A stretch of DNA of 64,000 nucleotides from Bacillus andreraoultii (GCF_001244735.1 NZ_LN868937.1:1919000-1982999), one strand, 5' to 3'. Positions 17,393-26,793 are shown, counted from the stretch's first letter. The notes: generated by a model from the letters alone, not told the origin. Numbers and translations: made by a program.

Positions 17393-18012
17393 ATGTTACG
17401 AGTATATATAACTAGACACGGTGAGACAGAATAGAATGTACAAGGGCGCTTACAAGGTTGGAAAGATTCCCCGTTAACAGCGAAGGGCATTCATTATGCA
17501 AAAATTCTTAGGATTAGTATAGTCGATATTTCTTTTCAAACGATTTATTCAAGTCCGAGTGGGCGAGCAGTTGAAACAGCGAAATTGATTCGGATGAATA
17601 GAGATATTCCAATTAAGATTAAAGAGAATTTAAAAGAACTGAATTTTGGAAATTGGGAAGGGAAAACGAAGGAAGACATTGAATTACATAGTATTCAACA
17701 ATACAACAATATGGGAATTTTTGGAAGAGCCCGTACAATGATAATCATAAGGATCATAACGGAGAATCATTATAATCACTTAATCGACGTGTAAAAACAG
17801 AACTGCTAAAAATAGAAGAAAAGGCGGGAAACGTACTAATCGTCACACATGCAGTAACCGTTCGAGCCGTTTTGTCAATTTGTTTTAATATTTCACTTGA
17901 AAAATTTTGGGAAGGACCCTTCATCCATGGAACGAGCCTTACAATTGTTTCATGGGACGGTAAAGATGAGAAAATGGGGGATATGAGTCATATTCATTTG
18001 CAAAATAAATAG
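17393..18012 (+). pseudogene. histidine phosphatase (phosphoglycerate mutase-like), decayed
   Basis: The start MLRVYITRHGETE carries the catalytic RHGE motif of the histidine phosphatase family, but TAG at 17432-17434 replaces the expected tryptophan of RHGETEWN. The frame resumes with NVQGRLQGWKDSPLTAKG and continues through YSSPSGRAVETA to about 17720. The C-terminal part (RRVKTELLKIEEKAGNVL, then VTHAVTVRAV with the second catalytic His) is found only in another frame, ending at 18012. One nonsense change and at least one frameshift therefore destroy a gene of about 200 residues, similar to B. subtilis YhfR/PhoE-type enzymes. Confidence 0.85.
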
Positions 18013-18327
18013 AATAGGATGATCTACTATCTAGCTGTAACTTCATGGGAAAAATAAGATAATCTGTAGTAGTTAGATCGGTGAAAAGCAATTTAACAAA
18101 ACGGGGTCACAAAGGAAGGTTTAACGATTTGTTAACAGTAGGAACATTCAATCGTGAACTTCTTGGCGGACTTGGTTTAGATACTAATACGAAAGAATCA
18201 GTTGAAGTAATAAAAAGTGAGCTTGACCCAATATTCATATTTTTTTGCAGCAACATTTGAACATAAGAGAAAGGTTGCTGGAAAGATATTGGAATAGAAA
18301 AGTATATCTGTGAACTTTTTTCATCTA
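18013..18327 (+). other. gene-poor stretch with a short possible gene remnant
   Basis: No complete gene is supported here. A frame from TTG 18129 reads LTVGTFNRELLGGLGLDTNT and ends after about 40 codons; it has an AAGGAAGG-like site upstream but no recognisable homology. It sits after a pseudogene and may itself be a fragment. Confidence 0.3.
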
Positions 18328-18367
18328 AAAAGACCTGATCTGTTAAAAGGAACAGTATCAGGTCTTT
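18328..18367 (-). terminator. rho-independent terminator for the gene at 18371-18586
   Basis: On the minus strand AAAGACCTGAT pairs with ATCAGGTCTTT and is followed by a T-rich tail. It begins 4 bases after the stop codon. Confidence 0.8.
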
Positions 18368-18370
18368 ATC

Positions 18371-18586
18371 TTACCGTTTCTTTTTAAATTCTCTCGTTGA
18401 AACGCTTGGTTTTACTACTTTTTCAAATTCAACTTCAATTTGAGCGAGGTTAGATTTTGTTTGTAACACATTCAATACCTTTCCTTTACGCCCTTTAATT
18501 TTAATACGATCACCAACGTGAGGTAATTCGTCCCGCAATTGACTTAATACAACAATTTTTCTTTCTAAAAAATGTGCAACAATCAT
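18371..18586 (-). CDS. small basic protein of unknown function
   Basis: This 71-residue protein has an N-terminal helix (HFLERKIVVLSQLRDEL), a short beta-rich centre (VGDRIKIKGRKGKVLNVL) that resembles a KOW/SH3-like strand pair, and a basic C terminus ending REFKKKR. An AGGAGAGG-type ribosome binding site precedes the ATG. It is monocistronic with its own terminator. The centre suggests nucleic-acid or ribosome contact, but I do not recognise the family and assign no function. Confidence 0.6.
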   Translation of the reverse strand: MIVAHFLERKIVVLSQLRDELPHVGDRIKIKGRKGKVLNVLQTKSNLAQIEVEFEKVVKPSVSTREFKKKR

Positions 18587-18812
18587 ATTAAACCTCTCCT
18601 AATGTTCATTTGTACAATTCATCATATGATTGATTACACGATTTCATGAATGCCGCGATTAAATTTCACCTGATTAATAGTAATAGAAGGTTGTAGCGTT
18701 TCATTGGAAAAAGAAATATATTGTGAGGGAAAATAGGTTTGAAAACTCCAATTACTTTTAATTGTGGTTTACTTAAACTGTCTTTCATTTAAAAACGCAT
18801 GACTAAAACTTT

Positions 18813-19253
18813 TTAGTCCATATTAAAGTTCATATTTGTTGGAACTTGTGAAAATATAAAATGTGTTATAGTTAGTGCAATTGGACTTACTTCATCAATG
18901 AATTTTTCTGCATACCTGAAAGTTTCAAACTGCATTTTAATCATATAACAAGCACTTCCTGCTATTCGATAACAAAATTCTACGTTTGGAAGTTGTTCTA
19001 TAAAACTCTTAAAAGATTTATAGTCACCATTTTTAACGGTTGCTTCAATTATGCACTGGATTGGTAAACCTAATTTCTCATAATCAACTTCCAAAGTATA
19101 TTTTTTTATAATTCCAAATGACTCCATTTGTCTTACCCGTTCTGTTACTGATGGTGAGGACAGATTCACCCTTCTCCCAAGTTCACTCATTGATAAACGA
19201 CTGTTATGATTCAGTTCATCTATGATTTTTTTGTCAATATCATCTATTTTCAT
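18813..19253 (-). CDS. Lrp/AsnC family transcriptional regulator
   Basis: This 146-residue regulator has the Lrp/AsnC layout. A winged helix-turn-helix spans about residues 1-60, with IDDIDKKIIDELNHNSRLS and the recognition region NLSSPSVTERVRQME. A RAM ligand-binding domain fills the rest. GGAGGAAAACG lies upstream of the ATG. It is divergent from the AhpD-like gene at 19388 across 134 bp of very AT-rich DNA, so it may control that gene, probably in response to an amino acid. The ligand cannot be deduced. Confidence 0.88.
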   Translation of the reverse strand: MKIDDIDKKIIDELNHNSRLSMSELGRRVNLSSPSVTERVRQMESFGIIKKYTLEVDYEKLGLPIQCIIEATVKNGDYKSFKSFIEQLPNVEFCYRIAGSACYMIKMQFETFRYAEKFIDEVSPIALTITHFIFSQVPTNMNFNMD

Positions 19254-19387
19254 TTTTTAACGTTTTCCTCCTATAATTGTTAATTTCTCAAAAAAAAACA
19301 TTTGAAAATATTTGCAAATTTAATGGGAATTCATTGTTTTTTTAATTATAATTAACTCACAATTAAATATAACAAGGAGGAATTTAT

Positions 19388-19804
19388 ATGGCAAGAATTG
19401 CTGAATCTAATTTTGGGGAATCACCTTTTCAAAAACTGTTGGGGCATAATCAAGAGGTAATGAAAGGATGGAATCAGTTAGGAGATGTGTTAGAAAAAGA
19501 CGGACGACTAACTTCTCAATTAAAAGAACAAGTAAGAAGAACATTAGCTCAAAAAAACGGGTGTGAGTATTGTAAGGCCAAAGGAAAACCAGATCCGGTT
19601 AATTTTGATGAAAAAACATCCATTGCAGTAGGATTTGCAGAAGTCTTTTTAATGCAAAAGAGTGATATCGCTGATTCAAGTTTTGATATTTTGAAAGACT
19701 ATTTCACTGAAGAAGAAATAAGTGAATTATGTGCATTCATTTCTTTTACTACCGCTTCACAATATTTTGGCGCAATGATGAAATTAGAACCTGAAAATAA
19801 CTAA
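19388..19804 (+). CDS. Carboxymuconolactone decarboxylase (AhpD-like) family protein
   Basis: This 138-residue protein belongs to the CMD/AhpD superfamily. The redox-active CxxC motif is visible as GCEYCKAKG near residue 59, preceded by LKEQVRRTLAQKN and followed by the helical SIAVGFAEVFLM segment. AhpD-like proteins usually have peroxidase or alkylhydroperoxide-linked reductase activity, or act as carrier-protein partners. AAGGAGGAATTTAT precedes the ATG. The gene is divergent from an Lrp-type regulator. It is the last chromosomal gene before the left end of the Tn7-like element, 277 bp away. Confidence 0.8.
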   Translation: MARIAESNFGESPFQKLLGHNQEVMKGWNQLGDVLEKDGRLTSQLKEQVRRTLAQKNGCEYCKAKGKPDPVNFDEKTSIAVGFAEVFLMQKSDIADSSFDILKDYFTEEEISELCAFISFTTASQYFGAMMKLEPENN

Positions 19805-19937
19805 TAAATAATGAACGATTCTCTGAATACGAACTTATTGAAGTTGATGGTGGTGATTAAATGAATGAAAGAACATTTTCCTAGTTGGGTGATTTATTAC
19901 AATTGAAGTTAAATGATAATATAATTATTTTTCACTT

Positions 19938-19975
19938 AAGTGTGCGTTGATTCAAAAAGGATTGATGCACTTTTT
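19938..19975 (+). terminator. possible terminator downstream of the AhpD-like gene
   Basis: AAGTG-TGCGTTGATTC can pair with GGATTGATGCACTT, with a 2-base bulge and several G-U pairs, and is followed by TTTTT. The rest of the interval 19805-20081 shows no gene. Confidence 0.4.
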
Positions 19976-20081
19976 GGCTAATAGGAAAATATAAATTTTC
20001 CAACCGTTTAGATAATCTGGAGTTATCACTTTGTTGTGATTGAAATAGTTTCTGATGTAATATTATAAACTGGGAGATTAT

Positions 20082-20230
20082 TGTAAAAGGACAAAAAAGT
20101 TTGTACAACAAATTGAAGGTATAATATTGATTTTACAATACATACTTTTGATTTTGTACATATTTTTTTGTCTTTATTTATGGACAAGAAACTATGTACA
20201 TTTTATAATAGAGACAAAAAAGTTTGTACT
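20082..20230 (+). repeat. left-end TnsB-type binding site array
   Basis: Four 18-20 bp sites fit the pattern GACAARAAANTNTGTACA. L1 is at 20089-20107, L3 at 20182-20200 and L4 at 20212-20230 in direct orientation; L2 at 20154-20172 is inverted. L2 and L3 face each other across 9 bases and could form a hairpin. The same words recur at the right end, which supports transposase recognition. Confidence 0.8.
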
Positions 20231-20314
20231 TTATGAAAATTCATTAAAGTATATCAAAAACCATTATAATGATACATGCAAAAAAAGTGAGTTAATTCTG
20301 GAGGCGATGGGAAT

Positions 20315-20965
20315 ATGTACACCCCAGTAATAACTGAGGGAAGTAAGCGATTTGGAAACAATAGATGGCATTCATATAGCCCGAAATTAAAAAGGAGGGT
20401 CTATTTGTTTAGTGATTTGGAGTATGAGCATTGGTTGCTTATAGAATCCGATCCAAATATTGTTGATTTTTGCGAACAACCTCTAAAAGTAACTAGCTAT
20501 ATTAATGGTAAAGCCAAAAGTTCAATCTTCGATATATATATTAAGTATGCAGATGGTAAACAAGAATTTAGAGAAATTAAATATTCTACAGAACTTAATA
20601 AAGCTAATATAATTGATCAAATCGCTGTTCAAAGGGCTTGGTGTGACGAAAATGGATACGAACATCTAGTCCAAACTGAGATTGAAATTCGAGAAAATAG
20701 GTTACTACTATCTAATTTGAAACTCATATTAAAAACAATCAAACAATATGATACCCCCACTGATATTGAAAAATATAAAGTCCAAAAAATCGTAAATGAA
20801 AACTTACCTCATAGAATGTCTCTTCAAACCCTGTTACAACATTCAAAAATAGTTACCCATAGATTTTATTTAACAATTGGCTGGATGATTATTAATGGGG
20901 AACTACAGTCCAACATATCCCAAAGTTATTTCGGGCTTAATACCGAGGTGTGGATAAATGAGTAG
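20315..20965 (+). CDS. tnsA: TnsA-like endonuclease of a Tn7-like transposon
   Basis: TnsA makes the 5'-end strand cuts that, with TnsB, give cut-and-paste Tn7 transposition. The 216-residue protein shows the TnsA nuclease core: E38 in LEYEHW, the FCEQPLKV segment near 52, D73 in SIFDIYIKYADG, and E87/K89 in REIKYS, forming a restriction-enzyme-like active site. A C-terminal TnsA-type winged-helix region follows (LPHRMSLQTLLQHSK). The ATG at 20315 has GGAGG about 10 bases upstream. Its end overlaps the tnsB start by 8 bases, implying coupled translation. Confidence 0.92.
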   Translation: MYTPVITEGSKRFGNNRWHSYSPKLKRRVYLFSDLEYEHWLLIESDPNIVDFCEQPLKVTSYINGKAKSSIFDIYIKYADGKQEFREIKYSTELNKANIIDQIAVQRAWCDENGYEHLVQTEIEIRENRLLLSNLKLILKTIKQYDTPTDIEKYKVQKIVNENLPHRMSLQTLLQHSKIVTHRFYLTIGWMIINGELQSNISQSYFGLNTEVWINE

Positions 20966-22952
20966 AAGAAGTATTGAAAATTTAAATATTAATCCAGATT
21001 TACTAGATACTTCGCTTTGGCCAACAGTATTAGTTGATAGTCTAGGACCAGATCATCGTAATTTATTCTTAAAAAGAAAAAAGGCTATTGACTTATATAT
21101 TTCTACAGAAATGAAGGTTAAAGATATAGAATCCGAAACAGGATTAAGGAGAGATGAAATTCATAGATTTGTTAAGAGATGTTTAGAAAAAAACAAATTG
21201 GGTGAAGTAATGGGCTATAGGGGCTTGATTCCCTATAAGAGATTAAAAGACTACAATAGAAAGAGCTTTCCAGATAATAAGGAGAAGGAATCCAAAAATT
21301 ATACAGGATCTTTCGGATTATTGCTCGATACTTACCCAACTCTAAAGGAATTAATAATAGATTCGTATCTAAATAGAAAGAATAGTAAGTATGAAATTAT
21401 TGATCCAGTTATCAATATAAGGAATTTACACAAGAAGTTCATTAATGAGTGCAGGGTTTTAGGAATAAAAATGAATGAATATCCCTTTAATACAAAGACG
21501 TTGGCAATAAAGTCACTTGAACGGTATGTAAAAGAACTTTCAAAAACCCACTTTGTTGAAGTAGCGAAACGAAATGGTGATCAGGCAGCTATGGTTGCTA
21601 AAAACACAGGCATTGGAAATAAAAACAACCCAATGTTCGTTAGACCCCTTGAAAGAGTGGAATTTGACGGTCATAGAATAGATACCTCGATTGCAATCAT
21701 TTTTAAAACACCAGAGGGTGATGAGGTTGTCGAGGTAATGAATAGAATTTGGATACTTTCAATTGTCGATGTCGCAACGAGGGCAATATTAGGGTATCAT
21801 CTTTGTCTAAATAAAGAATATTCCTCTCACGATGTTTTAATGTGCATTAGGAATGCCATTTTCCCTTGGAAAAAAAAATCACTTACAATCGTTGGATTAA
21901 ATTATTCTGAAAAAGCAAACTTCCCTACAAACTTTATTCCCGAAGCAAGTTATGGAGTATGGGATGAGTTTTGCTATGACAATGCGAAAGCTAATATTGC
22001 AAAAATTGTAAAGGAAAAACTTGTTGACTTAATTGATTGCTCTATAAATATGGGACCAGTTGCTGTTCCAGTTCGAAGACCCATCATAGAACGTTTTTTT
22101 CGAACTTTAGAGAACAATGGATTTCACAGATTACCATCTACTACTGGAAGTAATCCACAAGACCCAAAAAGAAAAAATTCTGAGGAAAATGCTGTTAAAT
22201 ATAGAATAACTGCGGAACACTTAGAAGAGCTAACAGATGTGCTAATTGCTGAATATAACGGAACTCCACATGAAGGTAATAATAATCTTAGCCCATTAGA
22301 GGTTTTTGAACAAAGAGTGGCTAGAGGAATGACCATACTACAGCTACCCGAAGAAAGACGTAATGAAATGTCCTTTTTTTCTTTAGAAGTTACAAGAAGA
22401 GTGAATGGAAGCGAAAAGGATGGAAGAAGACCATATATTTTTTATGAAGGAGTCAGATATACAAATGAAGTGCTAAATCATTCACCCCATCTAATCAATA
22501 AGACACTAAATTTGTTAATCAACACTGACGATTTAAGAGTAATAAAAGCATTTTTAGAAGATGGAAGTGAATTGGGTAATTTAATCGCTACTGGTAAATG
22601 GGGGATAACACCCCATGATCTCCGAACTAGGAAAGCCATAAACAAATTGAAAAATAATAGGATAATACATTTCACTCAATATGACGACCCGATAAGAGTT
22701 TATCAAGAATATTTAGAAAAAGAGGCACAAAAAAACAAAACAAACAGAAATAAATTGGCTTCTCTGAAAAAAGAACAAAAGAGCAAGGAAGAACGATACC
22801 AAGTAGGAGAGTCTACTGAAGCTAAACAAAATAAAAAAGATATAGATTCGGAAATTGTTTCTGAATTATCGAATAGAAAAAGACAAAGAGAGATTATAAC
22901 AGAAGAGCAACACACCGATCAGCGAATCCTAAAAAGAACTATAACTTACTAA
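20958..22952 (+). CDS. tnsB: TnsB-like DDE transposase
   Basis: TnsB is the DDE-family (retroviral integrase fold, Mu/Tn552 relatives) transposase that binds the ends and joins them to target DNA. In this 664-residue protein the catalytic triad is visible as D237 (VEFDGH), D341 (CYDNAKAN) and E378 (PIIERFFRTLE). Helix-turn-helix DNA-binding regions precede the core, and a Mu-type beta-barrel (GVRYTNEVL) follows. The C-terminal 90 residues are charged and probably contact TnsC. The start overlaps tnsA. All catalytic residues are intact, so the enzyme is plausibly active. Confidence 0.95.
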   Translation: MSRRSIENLNINPDLLDTSLWPTVLVDSLGPDHRNLFLKRKKAIDLYISTEMKVKDIESETGLRRDEIHRFVKRCLEKNKLGEVMGYRGLIPYKRLKDYNRKSFPDNKEKESKNYTGSFGLLLDTYPTLKELIIDSYLNRKNSKYEIIDPVINIRNLHKKFINECRVLGIKMNEYPFNTKTLAIKSLERYVKELSKTHFVEVAKRNGDQAAMVAKNTGIGNKNNPMFVRPLERVEFDGHRIDTSIAIIFKTPEGDEVVEVMNRIWILSIVDVATRAILGYHLCLNKEYSSHDVLMCIRNAIFPWKKKSLTIVGLNYSEKANFPTNFIPEASYGVWDEFCYDNAKANIAKIVKEKLVDLIDCSINMGPVAVPVRRPIIERFFRTLENNGFHRLPSTTGSNPQDPKRKNSEENAVKYRITAEHLEELTDVLIAEYNGTPHEGNNNLSPLEVFEQRVARGMTILQLPEERRNEMSFFSLEVTRRVNGSEKDGRRPYIFYEGVRYTNEVLNHSPHLINKTLNLLINTDDLRVIKAFLEDGSELGNLIATGKWGITPHDLRTRKAINKLKNNRIIHFTQYDDPIRVYQEYLEKEAQKNKTNRNKLASLKKEQKSKEERYQVGESTEAKQNKKDIDSEIVSELSNRKRQREIITEEQHTDQRILKRTITY

Positions 22953-22969
22953 TTGTAGGAGGTTCGGAA

Positions 22970-23968
22970 ATGTCAGAAACCCTAGAATCGAATCATGTTA
23001 ATAGGGATACAAAAAGGCCCTATATCCCAAAAGGAACGCATCCTATTGAAACTGGTAAATATTTAATCTCAACAAACGAGATTGATAGAATGTATCAAAC
23101 GGTAAATAAATGGATTGAAAACAGAACGCCGGGTGCTATAATATATGGTCGTCCTAGGCTTGGCAAAACGAGAGCTATATCATATTTACTCAATTACTTG
23201 CCACAAGATTTTGGTGAAAATACGCCAATGTATCATATCCGTTGCCGAAAATATAAAAATCCTAATGAAAATTTTTTCTTTGAAGACTTATTAAACGCCG
23301 TTGGACATTCAATAATTACAAACGGAAAATCCAATATGAAAAGAACAAGGCTATTAAGATTTCTAGTAGAACGTGCTGACTTTGCTGGTAATAATAAGGT
23401 TATTTTTTTTATTGATGATGCTCAAAGACTTGTAGAAATTAATTATGATTGGTTAATGGATTTATATAACGATTTAGATCATTATGGTATAACTCTAACT
23501 ACTATTTTGGTTGGACAAAAAGAATTGGTTCACCAAAGATCTGCATTTATTAGCGGAGAGATGTTTCAGATAGTAGGTCGCTTTATGAGCCAAGAATATC
23601 AATTTAAAGGAATTACATCTTTAAATGATTTAAAGATTTGTTTGATGGGATATGATGATTATTGTGAATACCCCTCAAATAGTAATTGGTCTTTCACCAA
23701 ATATTTCTTATCTGATTCCTTTATAAGAGGTTATAGATTACAACATTCCGCTGAAGAATTATTCCAGGTTTTTGTTAATTTAAGAAGGGAGTATGGTCTA
23801 CCACAAAAAGTTGAAATTCCCATGCAATATATAACTTTGACAATCGAATATGCCTTAAAACGATTTGGAAATAACGGTTTGGATTTGGCAACAATAGAAA
23901 AATCTCATTGGGAAGAAGCTATTAACAATTCTGGTTACATTCAATCAGAATTGTATCAAATTAATTAG
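22970..23968 (+). CDS. tnsC: TnsC-like AAA+ ATPase, transposition regulator
   Basis: TnsC is an AAA+ ATPase that links target-site selection to the TnsAB transposase. The 332-residue protein has a Walker A motif GRPRLGKTRA at residues 60-69 and Walker B VIFFIDDAQ near 144-152, followed by a sensor region (TTILVGQKELV). It starts 17 bp after tnsB behind GTAGGAGGTTCGGAA. Its length is shorter than the 555 residues of Tn7 TnsC but normal for many Tn7-like and Tn5053-like relatives. It belongs to the same operon as tnsA and tnsB. Confidence 0.92.
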   Translation: MSETLESNHVNRDTKRPYIPKGTHPIETGKYLISTNEIDRMYQTVNKWIENRTPGAIIYGRPRLGKTRAISYLLNYLPQDFGENTPMYHIRCRKYKNPNENFFFEDLLNAVGHSIITNGKSNMKRTRLLRFLVERADFAGNNKVIFFIDDAQRLVEINYDWLMDLYNDLDHYGITLTTILVGQKELVHQRSAFISGEMFQIVGRFMSQEYQFKGITSLNDLKICLMGYDDYCEYPSNSNWSFTKYFLSDSFIRGYRLQHSAEELFQVFVNLRREYGLPQKVEIPMQYITLTIEYALKRFGNNGLDLATIEKSHWEEAINNSGYIQSELYQIN

Positions 23969-24010
23969 TAAGATTATTAGTTATTACTTGTGCTAAGGCG
24001 GTGAAAAGCT

Positions 24011-25582
24011 GTGATCTCTCAATTTACTTGGTCTGTTAATTGGATTCAGGATTATGAATCTCCTTGGGGAATACTTGAAAAGTTTAAGTGGGCTAATGCT
24101 GTTGATGGAAATACTGTTTTAGCATTAATCGGAAATGAAAATGTTAAGCAGTTAAAAAATATATCAAATGCTGGTAGCCGTCACCGTAACTTGATTTATT
24201 TTTTTAGCATTGATTCTAAAATGACTGAAAGAATAATTGGAATGGATCTAAAAGACTACCATGATAACTTAGTAGAGAAAATAATACATATAATCCCTAA
24301 CATTAAGAATGAAAGTAGTTATTTTCACACCCATTTGTCATATTGCCCTAGTTGCTTGAGTGAAGGATATCATAGTATTTTACACCAAATTAAATTTTTT
24401 GATTACTGTATTTATCATCCTAAACAAAAAATAATTGATAGGTGCATAAAATGTAATCGATTAATGCCAGAATATCTTATTAATAAAGGTAATCAAGAGG
24501 CTTTTCATTGCAACTGCGGCCACGATTTTCTTTACTCAAAAAACATAAGATCTATATTTTTATCATGGAAAAAGCAACTAAAAATACAAAATAACATTAT
24601 AAAGTCTTGGCTTAAATTACCTAGAAAAGAAATTCATAAATACTATCTAATTTACCCCTTTGATAATTATAAAAAATATCTTGAAGTTGATAAAAAAGAT
24701 AAGGATTACCTGAGACTCATACCCGAATTATTAATTAATGCTTTTAGTGAGGATACTCTGAATAAAGAAATAATAAAAATTTCCTCTGGGGCAGAAATCT
24801 TTAATATTAGAAATAATCATCTACAATTAAAAGATAATTATAAAGAACTTTTTCCTCATCTATTTTCTTTTTCGTCCTATAATTTCAAAGAAAAATATAG
24901 AATAGACAGTATCTACTTTGAAATTTATAAACAAACTAGAGCTATATATAAAGCTATTACTCGATATATTCTCCGTAAGATTATTAAAGAACACAGCAAA
25001 TGTGTGAAAATATTTAATAAAGCAAGGCAGAACGGTGATATATGTCCTCACGCATTTGCATTTGTTTTATGGAAAATGGAATGTGAAGGTGTTGATGCTT
25101 TTTGGAAAATAGAAAATCATCATAAATCATATAAAACCTATGAATTTAAATGTTTGAGTGAAAGGTTTAGTATCTATCTTGCCGGCTCCTTCATGACTCA
25201 CTTGGAGGAATTATTAAATCCAACCTCCACGGAGAACAGATTGAGTTTAATGGACTGCAATATTAGTAGTATAAAATATATAATTGACAAAATTCTTTCA
25301 CACTTATTAATTGAACGTTATATTAAATGGCTGGAGGTAGTACAAAATCCGAAAAAGTTTAATCGTATTTATCCGGATGATTCCATACCAATGTACATCG
25401 CTAAGATTCCCCAAAGTTTTCATGGGGAAATAAGTTTCTACTTTCCGAAAAACCGCATTGATTATATGAAAAATATTATTCAGGATATAAGTGAAAATCT
25501 TCCCTGTCCTTTTAATAAGAGGGTTAAATATCCTCCTTTTAGATCTCCAATCAGAATTGCTATTGATAAAATGGATTCTTAA
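24011..25582 (+). CDS. TnsD/TniQ-family target-selection protein
   Basis: TniQ/TnsD proteins recognise the attachment site and recruit TnsC. The 523-residue length matches Tn7 TnsD (508) rather than short TniQ proteins. The N-terminal TniQ zinc region is clear: CPSCL near residue 112, then FDYCIYHPKQKIIDRCIKC near 125-147, and CNCGHDF near 166. A long C-terminal region with DNA-binding potential follows. The start is GTG at 24011 with GGCGGTGAAAAGCT upstream, 42 bp after tnsC. No second target selector such as tnsE or a Cascade complex is present, so this protein should determine where the element goes. Confidence 0.88.
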   Translation: MISQFTWSVNWIQDYESPWGILEKFKWANAVDGNTVLALIGNENVKQLKNISNAGSRHRNLIYFFSIDSKMTERIIGMDLKDYHDNLVEKIIHIIPNIKNESSYFHTHLSYCPSCLSEGYHSILHQIKFFDYCIYHPKQKIIDRCIKCNRLMPEYLINKGNQEAFHCNCGHDFLYSKNIRSIFLSWKKQLKIQNNIIKSWLKLPRKEIHKYYLIYPFDNYKKYLEVDKKDKDYLRLIPELLINAFSEDTLNKEIIKISSGAEIFNIRNNHLQLKDNYKELFPHLFSFSSYNFKEKYRIDSIYFEIYKQTRAIYKAITRYILRKIIKEHSKCVKIFNKARQNGDICPHAFAFVLWKMECEGVDAFWKIENHHKSYKTYEFKCLSERFSIYLAGSFMTHLEELLNPTSTENRLSLMDCNISSIKYIIDKILSHLLIERYIKWLEVVQNPKKFNRIYPDDSIPMYIAKIPQSFHGEISFYFPKNRIDYMKNIIQDISENLPCPFNKRVKYPPFRSPIRIAIDKMDS

Positions 25583-25768
25583 AGGTGGGAATATTCCCCG
25601 AAAAACAGTCCGCTTTATGATGATGACTCTCTAACAATAAGTGTTTATATTACAAATGTGAGTCTGTGAAATTTTTCAAGTGAACTGGTCCATTTAGGGG
25701 AAGAAGGAATTCTAAGAGAGAATATTGAACTATAAATTTAAAAAGAAAATTGCTAGGGGGGAGATAAG

Positions 25769-26140
25769 ATGGTTGAGCGAGAAAAAATTATCGAAAACTA
25801 TTTTCAGTCTTGGATAAAGAAGAATTGTCAAATATTGAGAAAAACTTTTGACTTAAACGCAGTATATAGTGAATGTTATGGACCTGAATACCATGGATTA
25901 GAAATAATCGAAAGATGGTTTGCGGATTGGAATAAGAGAGGAACAGTTTTATTATGGGATATAAAACAATTTATACATCAAGGCAATTTAACAGTTGTTG
26001 AATGGTACTTTAATTATGAATATGACGGAGTGGTCGGAGAATTTGATGGTGTATCTTTAGTTGAATTTAATAATGATAACTACATTGTAAACTTAAAAGA
26101 GTTCCAATCAAAAACACCACACTATAGCCCATACAAGTAA
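25769..26140 (+). CDS. NTF2-like/SnoaL-type small protein (transposon cargo)
   Basis: This 123-residue protein has the SnoaL/NTF2-like pattern: an N-terminal helix (IENYFQSWIKKN), the short helix-turn HGLEIIERWFADW near residue 43, then curved strands (TVVEWYFNYEY and GVSLVEFNN) forming a cone-shaped pocket. Such folds serve as isomerases, hydrolases or simple ligand binders, so no reaction is assigned. GGGGGGAGATAAG precedes the ATG. It is the first cargo gene after tniQ and lies 27 bp from the acetyltransferase gene, probably in one transcript. Confidence 0.7.
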   Translation: MVEREKIIENYFQSWIKKNCQILRKTFDLNAVYSECYGPEYHGLEIIERWFADWNKRGTVLLWDIKQFIHQGNLTVVEWYFNYEYDGVVGEFDGVSLVEFNNDNYIVNLKEFQSKTPHYSPYK

Positions 26141-26167
26141 AATGCATAAAATAGGGAGATATAAAAA

Positions 26168-26599
26168 ATGAAAATCAGAGAAGCAAAAATAAATGATATT
26201 GTGGAATTAACTTCACTGGTGGAACAACTTGGTTATCCTACAACAATTGAAAGTATGAAAACACGATTTAATAATATTGAATCGAGTCCTGACTATCACA
26301 CTTTATTGGCTTCTTTTGATGGCAAAATAGTTGGGATGATAGGATTGATTAAAGGTTATTATTATGAAATGGATGGCTCCTATGTTCGTATTGTAGCCTT
26401 TGTTGTAGATTCTAAATTTCGTGGAAAAGGGATAGGGAAAAAACTTTTGGAAGAAGCAGAATCTTGGGCAAGAAGCATTGGAGCTACTGGTATCGGATTA
26501 AATAGTGGGAACCGATCAGAGAGATTTAATGCACATAAATTTTACAAAAATATGGGATATGTAGAAAAAAGTATCGGTTTCGCAAAAAGTCTTATCTAA
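26168..26599 (+). CDS. GNAT family N-acetyltransferase (transposon cargo)
   Basis: This 143-residue protein is a single GNAT domain. The acetyl-CoA binding loop is FRGKGIGKKLLEEAE near residue 92, preceded by the strand VRIVAFVVD and followed by the ERFNAHKFYKNMGY signature. Small GNAT proteins like this modify aminoglycosides, other small molecules or protein N termini; the acceptor cannot be told. AGGGAGATATAAAA precedes the ATG. Located between a SnoaL-like gene and a cysteine-type acyltransferase inside the transposon, it may help protect the host against a toxic compound. Confidence 0.85.
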   Translation: MKIREAKINDIVELTSLVEQLGYPTTIESMKTRFNNIESSPDYHTLLASFDGKIVGMIGLIKGYYYEMDGSYVRIVAFVVDSKFRGKGIGKKLLEEAESWARSIGATGIGLNSGNRSERFNAHKFYKNMGYVEKSIGFAKSLI

Positions 26600-26793
26600 A
26601 TCCCCTTTGATACAGAATAAAAATATGAAGAATTATACTTAAACCAACTGGTGAATTAGTCCAAGAAATATTATCGCTTGTTTTTGTTTAAGTTATTCTA
26701 TCAACGTGACAGGCTAAAGATAAATTCGTTAACCAAAGTAAATTATCAATTAAAATTTGAAATAAATAAAAGAACATTTAAGGAGTGTTTATA

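Noticed and set aside
15152-17434. Stop-codon recoding in the DCC-family and histidine phosphatase genes
   Set aside because: TAA and TAG differ between the two and the second gene also has a frameshift, so simple decay explains both; no recoding signal was seen.
20127-20330. 67-residue hydrophobic ORF in the transposon left end
   Set aside because: It is built from the AT-rich TnsB site array and overlaps the tnsA start; no binding site.
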